Shown here piece after piece: positions 1 to 11,796 of a stretch of DNA of 64,000 nucleotides (positions are counted from its first letter, which is position 1; each line of letters begins with the position of its first letter). This stretch comes from Tetracentron sinense (taxonomy: Eukaryota > Streptophyta > Magnoliopsida > Trochodendrales > Trochodendraceae): positions 15,488,416 to 15,552,415 of the forward strand of contig CM026564.1 of the NCBI GenBank assembly GCA_015143295.1, read 5' to 3'. A program made the translations under genes and the position numbers. A model generated the notes under the pieces. It saw only the letters and a program-made list of their open reading frames with translations, did no database searches and was not told the origin of the DNA.

Positions 1-2203
1 TGGTTTCGAGCGAATCTGAGGCCGTATGCCCTATTTGGGCACCGAGACGGTCGAAATCCAAGTTTCACAACTATACTACGGCCTAAACATACAACGTCCC
101 ACCATTTCCAAACCGAGGGCCGAATTTTGATCTTGTTTCCTCAAATGCCTGAATTTCATTACATCCTCAGAGTTGGGATTGGTTTCGAGCGAATCCGAGG
201 CCGTATGCCCGATTTGGGGACCGAGACGGCCGAAATTCATGTTTCACAACTATCCCACGGCGTAAACCTACATCGTCCCATCATTTCCAAACCGGGGGTC
301 GGATTTCAATCCCATTTCTTCCAACACATGTATTTCAATACATCCAAAGTTTTGATGGTGGTTGCAAGCGAATTCGAGGCCGTTTGCCCGATTTGGCCTC
401 CAAGATGGCCGAAATCCATGTTTCACAACTATACTACTGCCTAAACCTACTTTGTCCCACCATTTCGAAACCGGGGTCCGGATTTCAATATTATATCTTC
501 TAACACATGTATCTCAATACATCCTATGTGTTGGAGTTCGTATCGTTGGAATATGAGGCCGTATGTCCTATTTGGGCGCCGAGACGGCCGAAATCCATGT
601 TTTCTCAACTATAAAACGGCCTAAACCGACATCGTCCCACCATTTCCAAACCAGGGGTCAGATTTCGATAAAAATACTACTTACACGTGAATTTCAATGC
701 ATTCTAAGTGTTGGGGTTGGTTTCGAGCGAATCCGAGGCCGTATGCCCGATTTGAGCGCCGAGACGGTCGAAATCCGTGTTTCACAATCATACTACGGCC
801 TAAACCTACATCGTCCCACCATTTCCAAACCGGGGGCCGGATTTCGATCATGTTTCTTCTAATACATGTATTTCATCACATCCTAAGTGTTGGGATTGGT
901 TTCCAGGGAATCCGAGGCCGTAAGCCCGATTTGGGAACCGAGACGACCGAAATCCATGCTTCACAACTATATTATGGCCTAAACCTACCTCATCCCACCA
1001 TTTCCAAACCGGGGGATGAATTTCCATCCCGTTTCTTCTAACACGTGTATTTCAATACACCATAAGTTCTGAAGTTGGTAGCGAGCGAATCCGAGGCCGT
1101 ATGCCCGATTTGGGCGCCGAGATTGCCGAAATCCATGTTTCACAACTATACTACAGCCTAAATCTATATCGTCCCACCATTTCCAAACCGGGGGTCAAAT
1201 TTTGATCTCATTTCTTCTAATGTCTGTATTTCAGTACATCCTAACTGTTGGGGTTGGTTTCGAACGAATCCAAGGCCGTATGCCCGATTTGGGCACCCTG
1301 ACGGCCGTAATCCACGTTTCGCAACAATACTACGGCCTAAACCTACATTGTGCCATCATTGCCAAACCGGGGGCCGGATTTCAGTCCTATTTCTTCTAAT
1401 ACATGTATTTCAATACATCCTAAGTGTTGTAGTTCGTTTCAAGGGAATATGTGGCCGTATGCCCGATTTGGGCGCCGAGACAGCAGAAATCAATGTTTTC
1501 TCAACTATACTACGGCCTAAACCGATATTGTCCCACCATTTCCAAACCAAGGGTCGGATTTCGATACCAATACTTCTAACAAATGAATCATGCCACGATT
1601 TCCCGTTTCTTCTAATGCATGTATTTCACTACATCCTAAGTGTTGGGATTGCTTTCGAGTGAATCCGAGGCCGTAAGCCCGATTTGGGCGCCGAGAAGGT
1701 CGAAATCCATGTTTCACAATTATACTACGGCCAAAACCTACACCGTCCCACCATTTCCAAACCGGGGGCCAGATTTCGATCCTGTTTTTTCTAATGCGTG
1801 TATTTCATTACATCCTAAGTGTAACGATTGGTTTCGAGCGAATCCAAGGCTGTATACCCATTTTGGGTACCGAGACGGTCGAAATCTTTGTTTCACAACT
1901 ATACTACAGCCTAAACCTACATCGTACCACCATTTCCAAACCGGTAGTCGAATTTTGATTCCGTTTCTTCTAATCCATGTATTTCATTACATCCTAAGTG
2001 TTGGGATTGGTTTCGAGCGAATCCAAGGTCGAATAGCCGATTTGGGCACCAAGACGGTCGAAATCCATGTTTCACAACTATACTACGGCCTAAACTTACA
2101 TCGTCCCACCATTTCGAAACCGGGGGCCGGATTTCAATCCTATTTCTTCCAACACTTGTATTTCAATACATCCTAAGTGTTGTAGTTCGTATCGAGGGAA
2201 TAT

Positions 2204-2419
2204 GAGGCCGTATGCCCGATTTGGGCGCCGAGACGGCCGAAATCCATGTTTTCTCAACTATACTACGGCCAAAACCGATATTGTCCCACCATTTCTAAAC
2301 CAGGGGTCGGATTTCGATACCAATACTTCTAACACAAGTATCATCCCACCATTTCCTGTTTCTTCTAATGCATGTATTTCATTACACCCTAAGTGTTGGG
2401 ATTGGTTTAAAGCGAATCC
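2204..2419 (+). repeat. 216-bp long satellite monomer variant (example)
   Basis: The landmark 'gagg' recurs here after 216 bp instead of 179 (2204 to 2420). The extra 37 bp comes from a second, partial pass through 'cgtcccaccatttcc' and 'gtttcttctaatgc' after 'aatacttctaacacaagtat'. The same 216-bp spacing is measured at 4423-4639, 6070-6286 and 24135-24351. Further examples by motif lie near 1577, 3976, 11800, 12555, 13795, 14550, 16018 and 18018. It always follows the 'atgttttctcaactatac' subfamily and is absent from the right half of the array. Confidence 0.85.
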
Positions 2420-3193
2420 GAGGCCGTAAGCCCGATTTGGGCCCCGAGATGGTCGAAATCCATGTTTCACAACTATACTACAGCCTAAACCTACATCGTA
2501 CCACCATTTCAAAACTGGGGGTTGGATTTTGATCCCGTTTCTTCTAATGCGTGTATTTACATCCTAAGCGTTGGGATTGGTTTCGAGCAAATCGAAGGCC
2601 GTATGCCCGATTCGGGTACCGAGACGGCCGAAATCCATGTTTCAAAACTATACTACAGCCTAAACCTACATCGTCCTACCATTTTGAAATCGGGGGCCGG
2701 ATTTCATTCTCATTTCTTCTAGCACATGTAATTCAATACATCCTAAGTGTTGAAGTTCGTATCGAGGGAATATGAGGTCGTATGCCCGATTTGGGCGCCG
2801 AGACGTTCGAAATCCATGTTTCACAATTATACTACGGCCTAAACCAACAACGTCCCACCATTTCAAAACCGGGGGTTGGATTTCGATTCTATTTCTTCTA
2901 ATGCGTGTATTTCATTACATCATAAGTGTTGGGATTGGTTTCGAACGAATCTGAGGCCATATGCCCGATTTGGGCACCGAGACGGTCGGAATCCATGTCT
3001 CAGTACTATACTAAGGCCTAAACATACATTGTCCCACCATTTCCAAACCGAGGGCCCGATATTGATCCTGTATCTTCTAATGCGTGTATTTCAATACATC
3101 CTAAATGTTGGGATTCGTTTTGAGTGAATCCGAGGCCGTATGCCCGATTTGGCCGCCGAGATTGCCGAAATCCATGTTTCACAACTATACTAC

Positions 3194-3553
3194 GGCCTAA
3201 ACCTACATCGTCCCACCATTTCCAATCCGGGGGTCAAATTTTTATCCCGTTTCTTCTAATGTGTGTATTTTAGTACATCCTAAGTGTTGGGGTTGGTTTC
3301 GAGTGACTCCGTGGCCGTATGCCCGATTTGGATACCGAGACGGCCGTAATCCATGTTTCACAACAATACTACGGGCCTAAACCTACATCGTCCCACCATT
3401 TCCAATCCGGGGGTCAAATTTTTATCCCGTTTCTTCTAATGTGTGTATTTTAGTACATCCTAAGGGTTGGGGTTGGTTTCGAGTGACTCCGTGGCCGTAT
3501 GCCCGATTTGGATACCGAGACGGCCGTAATCCATGTTTCACAACAATACTACG
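3194..3553 (+). repeat. Tandem duplication of one 180-bp monomer
   Basis: Bases 3194-3404 repeat at 3374-3584 with a single mismatch that I can find (t at 3285, g at 3465). Both copies share private variants such as 'gagtgactccgtggcc' and 'tactacgggcc'. The homologous block near 13260-13440 holds this monomer only once, so this looks like a recent unequal exchange. Confidence 0.85.
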
Positions 3554-6500
3554 GGCCTAAACCTACATCGTCCCACCATTTCCAGACCGGGGGTCGAATT
3601 TTGATCCCATTTCTTCTAATGTATGTATTTCATTACATCCTAAATGTTGGGAATGGTTTTGAGCGAATCCAATGTCGTATGCCCGGTTTGGGTACCAAGA
3701 CTGTTGAAATCCATGTTTCACAACTATACTACGGCCGAAATTTACATCGTCCCACCATTTTGAAACCGGGAGCCGGATTTCAATCCTATTTCTTCTAATA
3801 CATGCATTTCAATACATCCTAAGTGTTGTAGTTCGTATCGAGGGAATATGAGGCCGTATACCCGATTTGGGCGCTAAGAGAGCCGAAATCTATGTTTTCT
3901 CAACTATACTACGGCCTCAACCGATATTGTCCCACCATTTGCAAACCTGGGGTCGGATTTCGATACCAATACTTCTAACACATGAATCGTGCCATCATTT
4001 CCCATTTCTTTTTATGCATCTATTTCAGTAGATCCTAAGTGTTGGGATTTGTTTCGAGCAAACCCGAGGCCGTAAGCCCTATTTGGGCTCCGAGAAGGTC
4101 AAAATCCATGTTTCACAATTATACTACGGCCTATACCTACACCGTCCCACAATTTCCAAACCGGGGACCAGATTGCAATCCTGTTTCATCTAATGCGTGT
4201 ATTTCACTACATCCTAAGTGCTGGGATTGGTTTCGAGCGAATCCGAGGCTGTATACCCATTTTGGGTACCGAGACGGTCGAAATCCTTGTTTCACAACTA
4301 TACTACGGCCTAAACATACATCGCACCGCCATTTCGAACTGGGGGCCGGATTTCAATCCTATTTCTTCCAACACTTGTATTTCAATACATCCTAAGTGTT
4401 TTAGTTCGTATCAAGGGAATATGAGGCCGTATGCCCGATTTCGGCGCCGAGACGGCCGAATTCCAAGTTTTCTCAACTATACTACGGCCTAAACCGATAT
4501 CGTCCCACCATTTCCAAATCAGGGGTCGGATTTCGATACCAATACTTCTAACACAAGTATCGTCCCACCAATTCCTGTGTCTTCTAATGCATGTATTTCA
4601 TTACATCCTAAGTGTTGGGATTGGTTTTGAGTGAATCCGAGGCCGTAAGCCCGATTTGGGCCCCGAGACGATCGAAATCCATGTTTCAAATCTATACTAC
4701 AGCCTAAACCTACATCGTACCACAATTTCCAAACTGGGGGTTGGATTTTGATCTCATTTCTTCTGATGCGTGTATTTCGTTACATCCTAAGCGTTGGGAT
4801 TGGTTTCGAGCGAATCCAAGGCCGTATGCCCGATTTGGGTACCGAGACGGCCGAAATCCATGTTTCACAACTGTCCTACGGCCTAAACCTACATCGTCCC
4901 ACCATTTTGAAATTGGGGGCCGGATTTCATTCCCATTTCTTCTAGCACATGTATTTCAATACATCCTAAGTGTTGAAGTTCGTATCGAGGGAATAGGAGG
5001 CCGTAAGCCCGATTTGTGCGCCGAGACGGTTGAAATCCATGTTTCACAATTATACTACGGCCTAAACCTACATCGTCCCACCATTTCCAAACCGGGGGCT
5101 GGATTTCGACCCCGTTTCTTCTAATGTGTGTATTTTCATACATCCAAACTGTTGGGGTTGGTTTTGAGCGAATCCGAGGTCGTGTGCCCGATTTGGGCGC
5201 CGAGAAGTTCGAAATCCATGTTTTACAACTATACTACGGCCTGAACCTACAACGTCCCACCATTTCCAAATTGGGAGCAAGATTTCGATCCTGTTTCTTC
5301 TAATGTGTGTATTTCATTACATCCTAACTGTTGGGATTGGTTTCGAGCGAATCAGAGGCTGTGTGCCCGTTTTGGGCACCGAGACGGTCGAAATGGATGT
5401 TTCACAACTATCCTACGGCCAAAACATACATCGTCCGACCATTTCAAAACCGAGGGCCGGATTTCATTCCTATTTCTTGTAGCACATGTATTCCAATTCA
5501 TCCTAAGTGTTGAAGTTCGTATCGAGGGAATATGAGGCCGTATCTCGATTTGGGCGCCGAGACATTCGAAATCCAAGTTTCACAATACTACTACGGCCTA
5601 ATCCTACATTGTCCCACCATTTCCAATCCGGGGGCCAGATTTTGATCCTATTTCTTCTAATGCGTGTATTTCATTACATCCTAAGTGATGGGATTGGTTT
5701 CGAGCGAATCCGAGGCCATATGCCCGATTTGGGGGCCGAGAAGGTCAAAATCCATGTTTCACAACAATACTACGGCCTAAACCAACATCGTCCCACAATT
5801 TCCAAACCGGGGTTCGAATTTTGATCCCGTTTCTTCTAATTCATGTATTTCATTAAATCGTAAGTGTTGGGATTGGTTTCGAGCGAATCCAAGGCCGTAT
5901 GCCCGATTAGCGCACCAAGATGGTCGAAATCCATGTTTCACAACTATACTACGGCCTAAACTTACATCATGCCACCATTTTGAAACCGGGGGCCGGATTT
6001 CAATCCTATTTCTTCCAACACTTTTATTTCAATACATCCTAAGTGTTGTAGTTCGTATCGAGGGAATATGAGGCCGTTTGCCCGATTTGGGCACCGAGAC
6101 GGCCGAAATCCATGTTTTCTCAACTATACTACGGCCTAAACCGATATCGTCCCACCATTTCTAAACCAGGGGTCGGATTTCGGGGCCAATACTTCTAACA
6201 CATGTATCGTCCCACCATTTCCCATTTCTTCTAATGCATGTATTTCATTACATCCTAAGTGTTGGGATTGGTTTCTAGCGAATCCGAGGCTGTAAAACCG
6301 ATTTGGGCGCCGAGACGGTCGAAATCCATGTTTCACAACTATACTACGGCCTAAACCTACATCGTCCAACCATTTCTAAACCGGGGGCCAGATCTTGATA
6401 TTATTTCTTCTAATGCGTGTATTTCGTCACATGCTCAGTGTTGGTATTGGTTTCGAGCGAATCCGAGGCCGTATTCCCGATTTGGGCACTAAGAAGGCCG

Positions 6501-9500
6501 AAATTCATTTTTCACAACTATACTACGTCCTAAACCCACATCGTCCCACCATTTCCAAATCGAGGGTCGGATTTTGATCCTGTTTCTTCTAATGTGAGTA
6601 TTTCGTTACATGCTAACTGTTGAGATTGGGTTCGTGCGAATCCGAGGCCGTATGCCCCATTTGGCCGCCGATATGGCCAAAATCCATGTTTCACAACTAT
6701 ACTACAACCTAAATCTACATCGTACCAGCATTCCCACACCGGGGGTCGGATTTTGATCCCGTTTCTTCCAACGTGTGTATTTCAATACATCCTAAGTGTT
6801 GGGGTTGGTTTCGAGCGAATCTGAGGCCGTATGCCCGATTTGGGCACCGAGAAGTTCAGAATCCATGTTTCACAACTATACTAAAGCCTAGACCGACATC
6901 GTCCAACCATTTCCAAACCGGGGGCCAGATTTCGATCCTGTGTCTTCTAACATTTGTATTTCAATACATCCTAAGTGTTCGAGTTAGTTGCGAGCGAATC
7001 CAAGGCCGTATGCCTGATTTGGGCGCCAAGACGGCCGAAATCCATGTTTCACAACTATACTACAGCCTAAACCGACATCGTCCCACAATTTCCAAACCGG
7101 GGGTCAGATTTTGATACCAATACTTCTAACACTTGTATTTCAATGCATTCTAAGTTTTGGCATTGGTTTCGAGTGAATCCGAGGCCGTATCCCGATTTGG
7201 GCACCGAGAAGGTCGAAATCTATGTTTCGCAACTATACTACGGCCTAAACCTGCATAATCCCACCATTTCCAAACCGGGGTCCAAATTTTGTTCATGTTT
7301 GTTCTAGTGCATGTATTTCAATACATTCTAAGTGTTGGGATTGGTTTCGAGGAAATCTGAGGCCGTATGCCCGATTTGGGCACCGAGACGGTCGAAATCC
7401 AAGTTTCACAACTATACTACGGCCTAAACATACATCGTCCCACCATGTCCAAACCGAGGGCTGGTTTTTGATCCGGTTTCTTCTAATGCATTTATTTCAT
7501 TACATCCTAAGTGTTGGAATTGGTTTCGAGCGAATCTGAGGCCGTATGCCCAATTTGGGCGCCGAGAAGGTCGAAATCAATGTTTTACATGTATACTACG
7601 GGCTAAACATACATCGTCCCACCATTTCCAAACCGAGGGCCGGATTTTGATTTCATTTCTTCTAATGTGTGTATTTCAACACATCCTAAGTGTTGGGGTT
7701 GGTTTCGAGCGAATCTGAAACCATTTGCCCGTTTTGGGCACCGAAAAGGTCGAAATCCATGTTTCACAACTATACTACAACCTAGACCGACATCGTCCAA
7801 CCATTTCCAAACCGGGGGTCAGATTTTGATCCTGTTTCTTCTAACGTGTGTATTTCAGTACATCCTAAGTGTTGGAGTTGGTTGCGAGCGAATCCGAGTC
7901 CCTATGCCTGATTTCGGCGCCAAGACGGCCGAAATCAATGTTTGACAACTATACTATAGCCTAAACCGACATCGTCCCCCCATTTCCAAACTGAGGGGCA
8001 GATTTCGATACCAATACTTCTAACAATTGTATTTCAATGCATTTTAATTTTTGGGGTTGGTTTCAAACGAATCCGAGGCCGTATGCCCGATTTGGGCGCC
8101 GAGACAGCTGAAATTCATGTTTCACAGCTATCCCACGGCGTAAACCTACATCGTCCCATCATTTCCAAACCGGGGGTCGGATTTCAATCCCATTTCTTCC
8201 AACACGTGTATTTCAATAAATCCAAAGTGTTGATGGTGGTTGCAAGCGAATTCGAGGCCGTTTGCCCGATTTGGTCGCCGAGATGGCCGAAATCTATGTT
8301 TCACAACTATACTACTGCCTAAACCTACTTCGTCCCACCATTTCGAAACCGGGGGCCGGATTTCAATCTTATATCTTCTAACACATGTATTTCAATACAT
8401 CCTATGTGTTGGAGTTCGTATCGTTGGAATATGAGGCCGTATGCCCGATTTGGGCGCCGAGACGGCCAAAATCCATGTTTTCTCAACTATAATACGGCCT
8501 AAACCGACATCGTCCCACCATTTCCAAACCAGAGGTCAAATTTCGATAAAAATACTACTAACACGTGAATTTCAATGCATTCGAAGTGTTGGGGTTGGTT
8601 TCGAGCGAATCCGAGGCCGTATGCCCGATTTGAGCGCCGAGACGGTCGAAATCCGTGTTTCACAATTATACTACGGCCTAAACCTACATCGTCCCACCAT
8701 TTCCAAACCGGGGGCTGGATTTCGATCATGTTTCTTCTAATACATGTATTTCATTACATCCTAAGTTTTGGGATTGGTTTCCAAGGAATCCAAGGCCGTA
8801 AGCCCGATTTGGGCACCGAGACGACCGAAATCCATGCTTCACAACTATATTATGGCCTAAACCTACCTCAGCCCACCATTTCCAAACCGGGGGATGAATT
8901 TCCATCCCGTTTCTTCTAACTCGTGTATTGAACCCTAAGTGTTGAAGTTGGTAGCAAGCGAATCTGAGGCCGTATGCCCGATTTGGGCGCCGAGATTGCC
9001 AAAATCCATGTTTCACAACTATACTACAGCCTAAATCTACATCGTCCCACCATTTCCAAACCGGGGGTCAGATTTTGATCCCGTTTCTTTTAATGTGTGT
9101 ATTTCAGTACATCCTAAGTGTTGGGGTTGGTTTCGAACGAATCCGAGGCCGTATGCCCGATTTGGGCACCGAGACGGCCGTAATCCACGTTTTGCAACAA
9201 TACTACGGCCTAAACCTACATTGTCCCACCATTGCCAAACCGGGGGTCGAATTTTGATCCCATTTCTTCTAATGCATTTATTTCATTACATCCCAAGTGT
9301 TGGGATTGGTTTCGAGCGAATCCAAGGCCGTATGCCCGATTTGGGCACCAAGACGGTTCAAATCCGTGTTTCATAACTATACTACGGCCGAAATTTACAT
9401 CGTCCCACCATTTCGAAACCGGGGGCCGGATTTCAATCCTATTTCTTCTAATACATGTATTTCAATACATCCTAAGTGTTGTAGTTCGTTTCGAGGGAAT

Positions 9501-9620
9501 AGGTGGCCGTATGCCCGATTTGGGCGCCGAGACAGCCGAAATCAATGTTTTCTCAACTATACTACGGCCTAAACCGATATTGTCCCACCATTTCCAAACC
9601 AGGGGTCGGATTTCGATACC

Positions 9621-9625
9621 AATAC
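9621..9625. repeat. Target-site duplication of solo LTR, left
   Basis: AATAC here is repeated at 11792-11796 on the other side of the LTR. A 5-bp duplication is the usual size for LTR retroelement integration in plants. The uninterrupted homologous site at 1569-1573 has a single AATAC. Confidence 0.9.
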
Positions 9626-10321
9626 TATTGCGCCCCAAAATACCCCCTAGGCGTTAAGGGATACTTTAGGGGTGACTACGTGTACCTATCAAACCATCCT
9701 GTAATGCAAGAGGCTAAACATAATATAATACAATGATAATCAGAGCGCGGAAACTAAACATAAGTGCGGAAGCATAAGCCAACTTTTTATTTTCTTCTAT
9801 AACTCCAAATAGTATTCCAGGTTAACATATACCAAATACAATCAAAGTAAAGGTGGACATGCCCACCTATCAAAATACAAAAAGGAACTCTCTAACCCTC
9901 TCCTCTCAACAGTAGTCGAGGTATGGCCACACATCCAAGTCCCTATCCTCCTGAGACTGCCATGGGATAGGTGGCTCCCTCTCCTCTACATACTCCTCCT
10001 CGACCCAAGGCTCGGGGTCGAGGACATCCACAGTACCTGCCGACATAAAAGTACGGCTGAGCATGGAATACTCAGCAAGTACAAACTACTAGCTAACCAT
10101 AACAATAGCGAAAGCATAACAACAGTGAGCAATACAAGATATTAATTTAAAGCAATAGTGAAAGCATAAGATACATAGCCATATCTTGACATGCGTGTAT
10201 GAATGCAAAAACCTCGGTAAAACTCATGTCTCGGAAACCTTTTTCGTGTCTCGGTCAAATCATGTATGTGTGTCGTGTCTTGTCTTGTATTTCATGTCTT
10301 GATTTGTTCTTGACTTGTATA

Positions 10322-10528
10322 CTTGTGAGCCAGAGGCTAGCACCCTTCCTTAGGCTACCAACCTCCTTATCATGTTCTTGTTCCATTTCTCTTGTGAGCC
10401 AGAGGCTAGCACCCTTCCTTGGGCTACCAACCTCCTTGTCATGTTCTTGTTCCATTTCTCTTGTGAGCCAGAGGCTAGCACCCTTCCTTGGGCTACCAAC
10501 CTCCTTGTCATGTTCTTGTTCCATTACT
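10322..10528. repeat. 69-bp minisatellite, 3 copies, inside the solo LTR
   Basis: The start 'cttgtgagccagaggctagc' occurs at 10322, 10391 and 10460, an exact 69-bp period. Copies differ by a few bases; for example the first reads 'ccttaggctacc' and the others 'ccttgggctacc'. Because 69 is a multiple of three, the minus strand stays open and encodes a 23-residue repeat in a 130-codon frame (10255-10647). I see no reason to call it a gene. Confidence 0.95.
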
Positions 10529-11500
10529 TGATTCAACATGTATAAAACAATCTTGAAAAACCCGGTTTCATGCATGCATGTGTGCTCGTGTGCGTGCCAA
10601 TAGTGACAATCATGGGGACATGTGTAACAAGAGGGATATCGCATCATTTTTCAAATTCATAGTATAACATGTAAGCATTTAGGTGATCAACATGGCATTT
10701 GGTCAAGTCATCATTTACAAGAATAATTACATAAAGTTTACATCCATTTCCTTTATCAATTTCATTTATTCTTGGTTTAGGCATATTATCAAACATCCGG
10801 TGTGCAACATTTTAGTAGTTTTATTTCCCCTTTTTAGCGCATAAATTTCCAACACAACATCCAAGTATGTTCATTATTCATAGAGTGCCCTTCCACCATT
10901 TTCCATACCCACATTTCACCACGTCCAACGGCATCCAATCGCCTCTACATCCACCATTCATACATACAACCCCACATTCACATTTATCTTGTTTAGGTTT
11001 AGGAAGTATAGCACATTTCAAGTAAGGGAAGATACAAGACCAACATCATAATGTCAAAGGGGAAAAACTAGATTATTGCTAAAGAAAGTTAGTAGAGTGT
11101 ACTAACCTTAGATCAAGGCTTGATCCTTGGTAAAAACCTTGATTGAAGCTCCAACTTGAAAGAAGAACACCTTTGCTTGAAGGAGATTCGAGTTAGGAAA
11201 GAAACCCCTTTCAAAAAGGTGCTTGGGTTGCTGCCCTAGGTTGGAGAATGGTTCACACACGAGCTTGAGCCTCGATTTTGAAGCAACTCGAGTTGGGCTG
11301 AGCTATGGTTCTTAAACCCCCTTTGATTTCCTTCTGAAAACCAAACCCTAGGTTAGAGCTTTCTCCTCTTCTCTCTCTATCTCTCAAAATCCCTCAATGT
11401 TGTAAGTGAGGCCTCAAAGGGTCGAGCAAACCCTTATGGGTAAGGGTTTAAACCCCAAAAGACGAAAAAGCCCTTAAGGAAAATTCTGAAAAACACGAAG

Positions 11501-11685
11501 ACCGAGCGATCGGTGGTTATGACCGATCGATCGGTTGCCTACCGAGCGATCGGTGTTTATGACCGATCGACCGGTCAAAAACTCACTCTCTGGAAAATTT
11601 CCCCATACAAAATTTCTGACCGTGCGATAGCTACCGATCGATCGGTTATGGACCGATCGATCTCTGACTGGACCGAGCGATCAGT
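11501..11685. promoter_or_regulatory. Cluster of 14-bp near-palindromes in LTR 5' region
   Basis: Seven copies of a 14-bp self-complementary motif start at 11501, 11522, 11541, 11562, 11633, 11652 and 11672. Within each group they are 19-21 bp apart. Forms alternate between ACCGAGCGATCGGT and ACCGATCGATCGGT, with the last two degraded. On the element's own strand this lies about 100-290 bp inside the LTR start. Decayed versions of the same cluster are visible in the related LTR at 57441-57665. Regular spacing suggests either a tandem repeat with a 20-bp unit or arrayed binding sites; the function is unknown. Confidence 0.6.
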
Positions 11686-11791
11686 GCTCTGTATGTCTGG
11701 ACTGTTTTGACCATATCTTTTGACTCACTCGTCGGATTTCGACGATTCAACTTGCGTTGGACCCGTCTTTCGAAAACGAAGGGGTGCTACA

Positions 11792-11796
11792 AATAC
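11792..11796. repeat. Target-site duplication of solo LTR, right
   Basis: AATAC, identical to 9621-9625. Satellite sequence resumes immediately and in phase. Confidence 0.9.

Larger units (their letters stand above)
190..5540 (+). repeat. Duplicated satellite block, copy 1
   Basis: This run of monomers matches the run beginning near 8068 monomer by monomer. Corresponding landmarks differ by 7878 bp (197/8075, 735/8613, 914/8792). Later offsets change in explainable steps. Copy 1 lacks one 179-bp monomer near 1380, where a hybrid monomer is seen, and has one extra 180-bp monomer at 3194-3553. Copy 2 lost about 50 bp near 13691 and carries the solo LTR. After about 5540 the match continues only at the level of monomer types. 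This is a segmental duplication or a very long higher-order repeat. Confidence 0.75.
1..9625 (+). repeat. ~179-bp satellite array, segment 1
   Basis: Head-to-tail satellite monomers, all in the same orientation. I measured the spacing of the landmark 'gaggccg' at 18, 197, 376, 555, 735, 914 and 1093, which gives 179 or 180 bp each time. Further landmarks in each monomer are 'tttcgagcgaatccgaggcc', 'ccgatttgggcgccgagacg', 'accatttccaaaccgggggc' and 'tgtatttcattacatcctaa'. Monomers diverge from one another by scattered substitutions, often C/T or G/A at CG sites. Subfamilies are visible: one reads 'gtatcgagggaatatgaggc', one reads 'atgttttctcaactatac', and one carries 'gatggtggttgcgag'. The array begins mid-monomer at base 1, so it continues to the left. 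All open frames here are repeat by-products. I do not recognise the satellite family; a 179-bp unit is in the common size range of plant centromeric and other heterochromatic satellites. Confidence 0.97.
9626..11791 (-). mobile_element. Solo LTR, Ty3/gypsy-like, 2,166 bp
   Basis: Non-satellite DNA inserted inside a satellite monomer, flanked by perfect 5-bp AATAC duplications. On the minus strand it begins TGTAGCACCCC and ends GCAATA. These termini are imperfect inverted repeats and would be canonical TG..CA if the final CA had changed to TA. No gag, pol or primer site lies inside, so this is a solo LTR left after recombination between two LTRs. A decayed relative of its 5' part lies at 57273-57851. 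The long LTR, the 'TGTAGCACCCC' start and the 5-bp duplication suggest a Tekay/Del-like chromovirus, but without coding sequence the lineage is inference. Internal features are a 69-bp minisatellite (10322-10528) and a cluster of near-palindromes (11501-11685). The short frames inside are not supported as genes. Confidence 0.85.
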
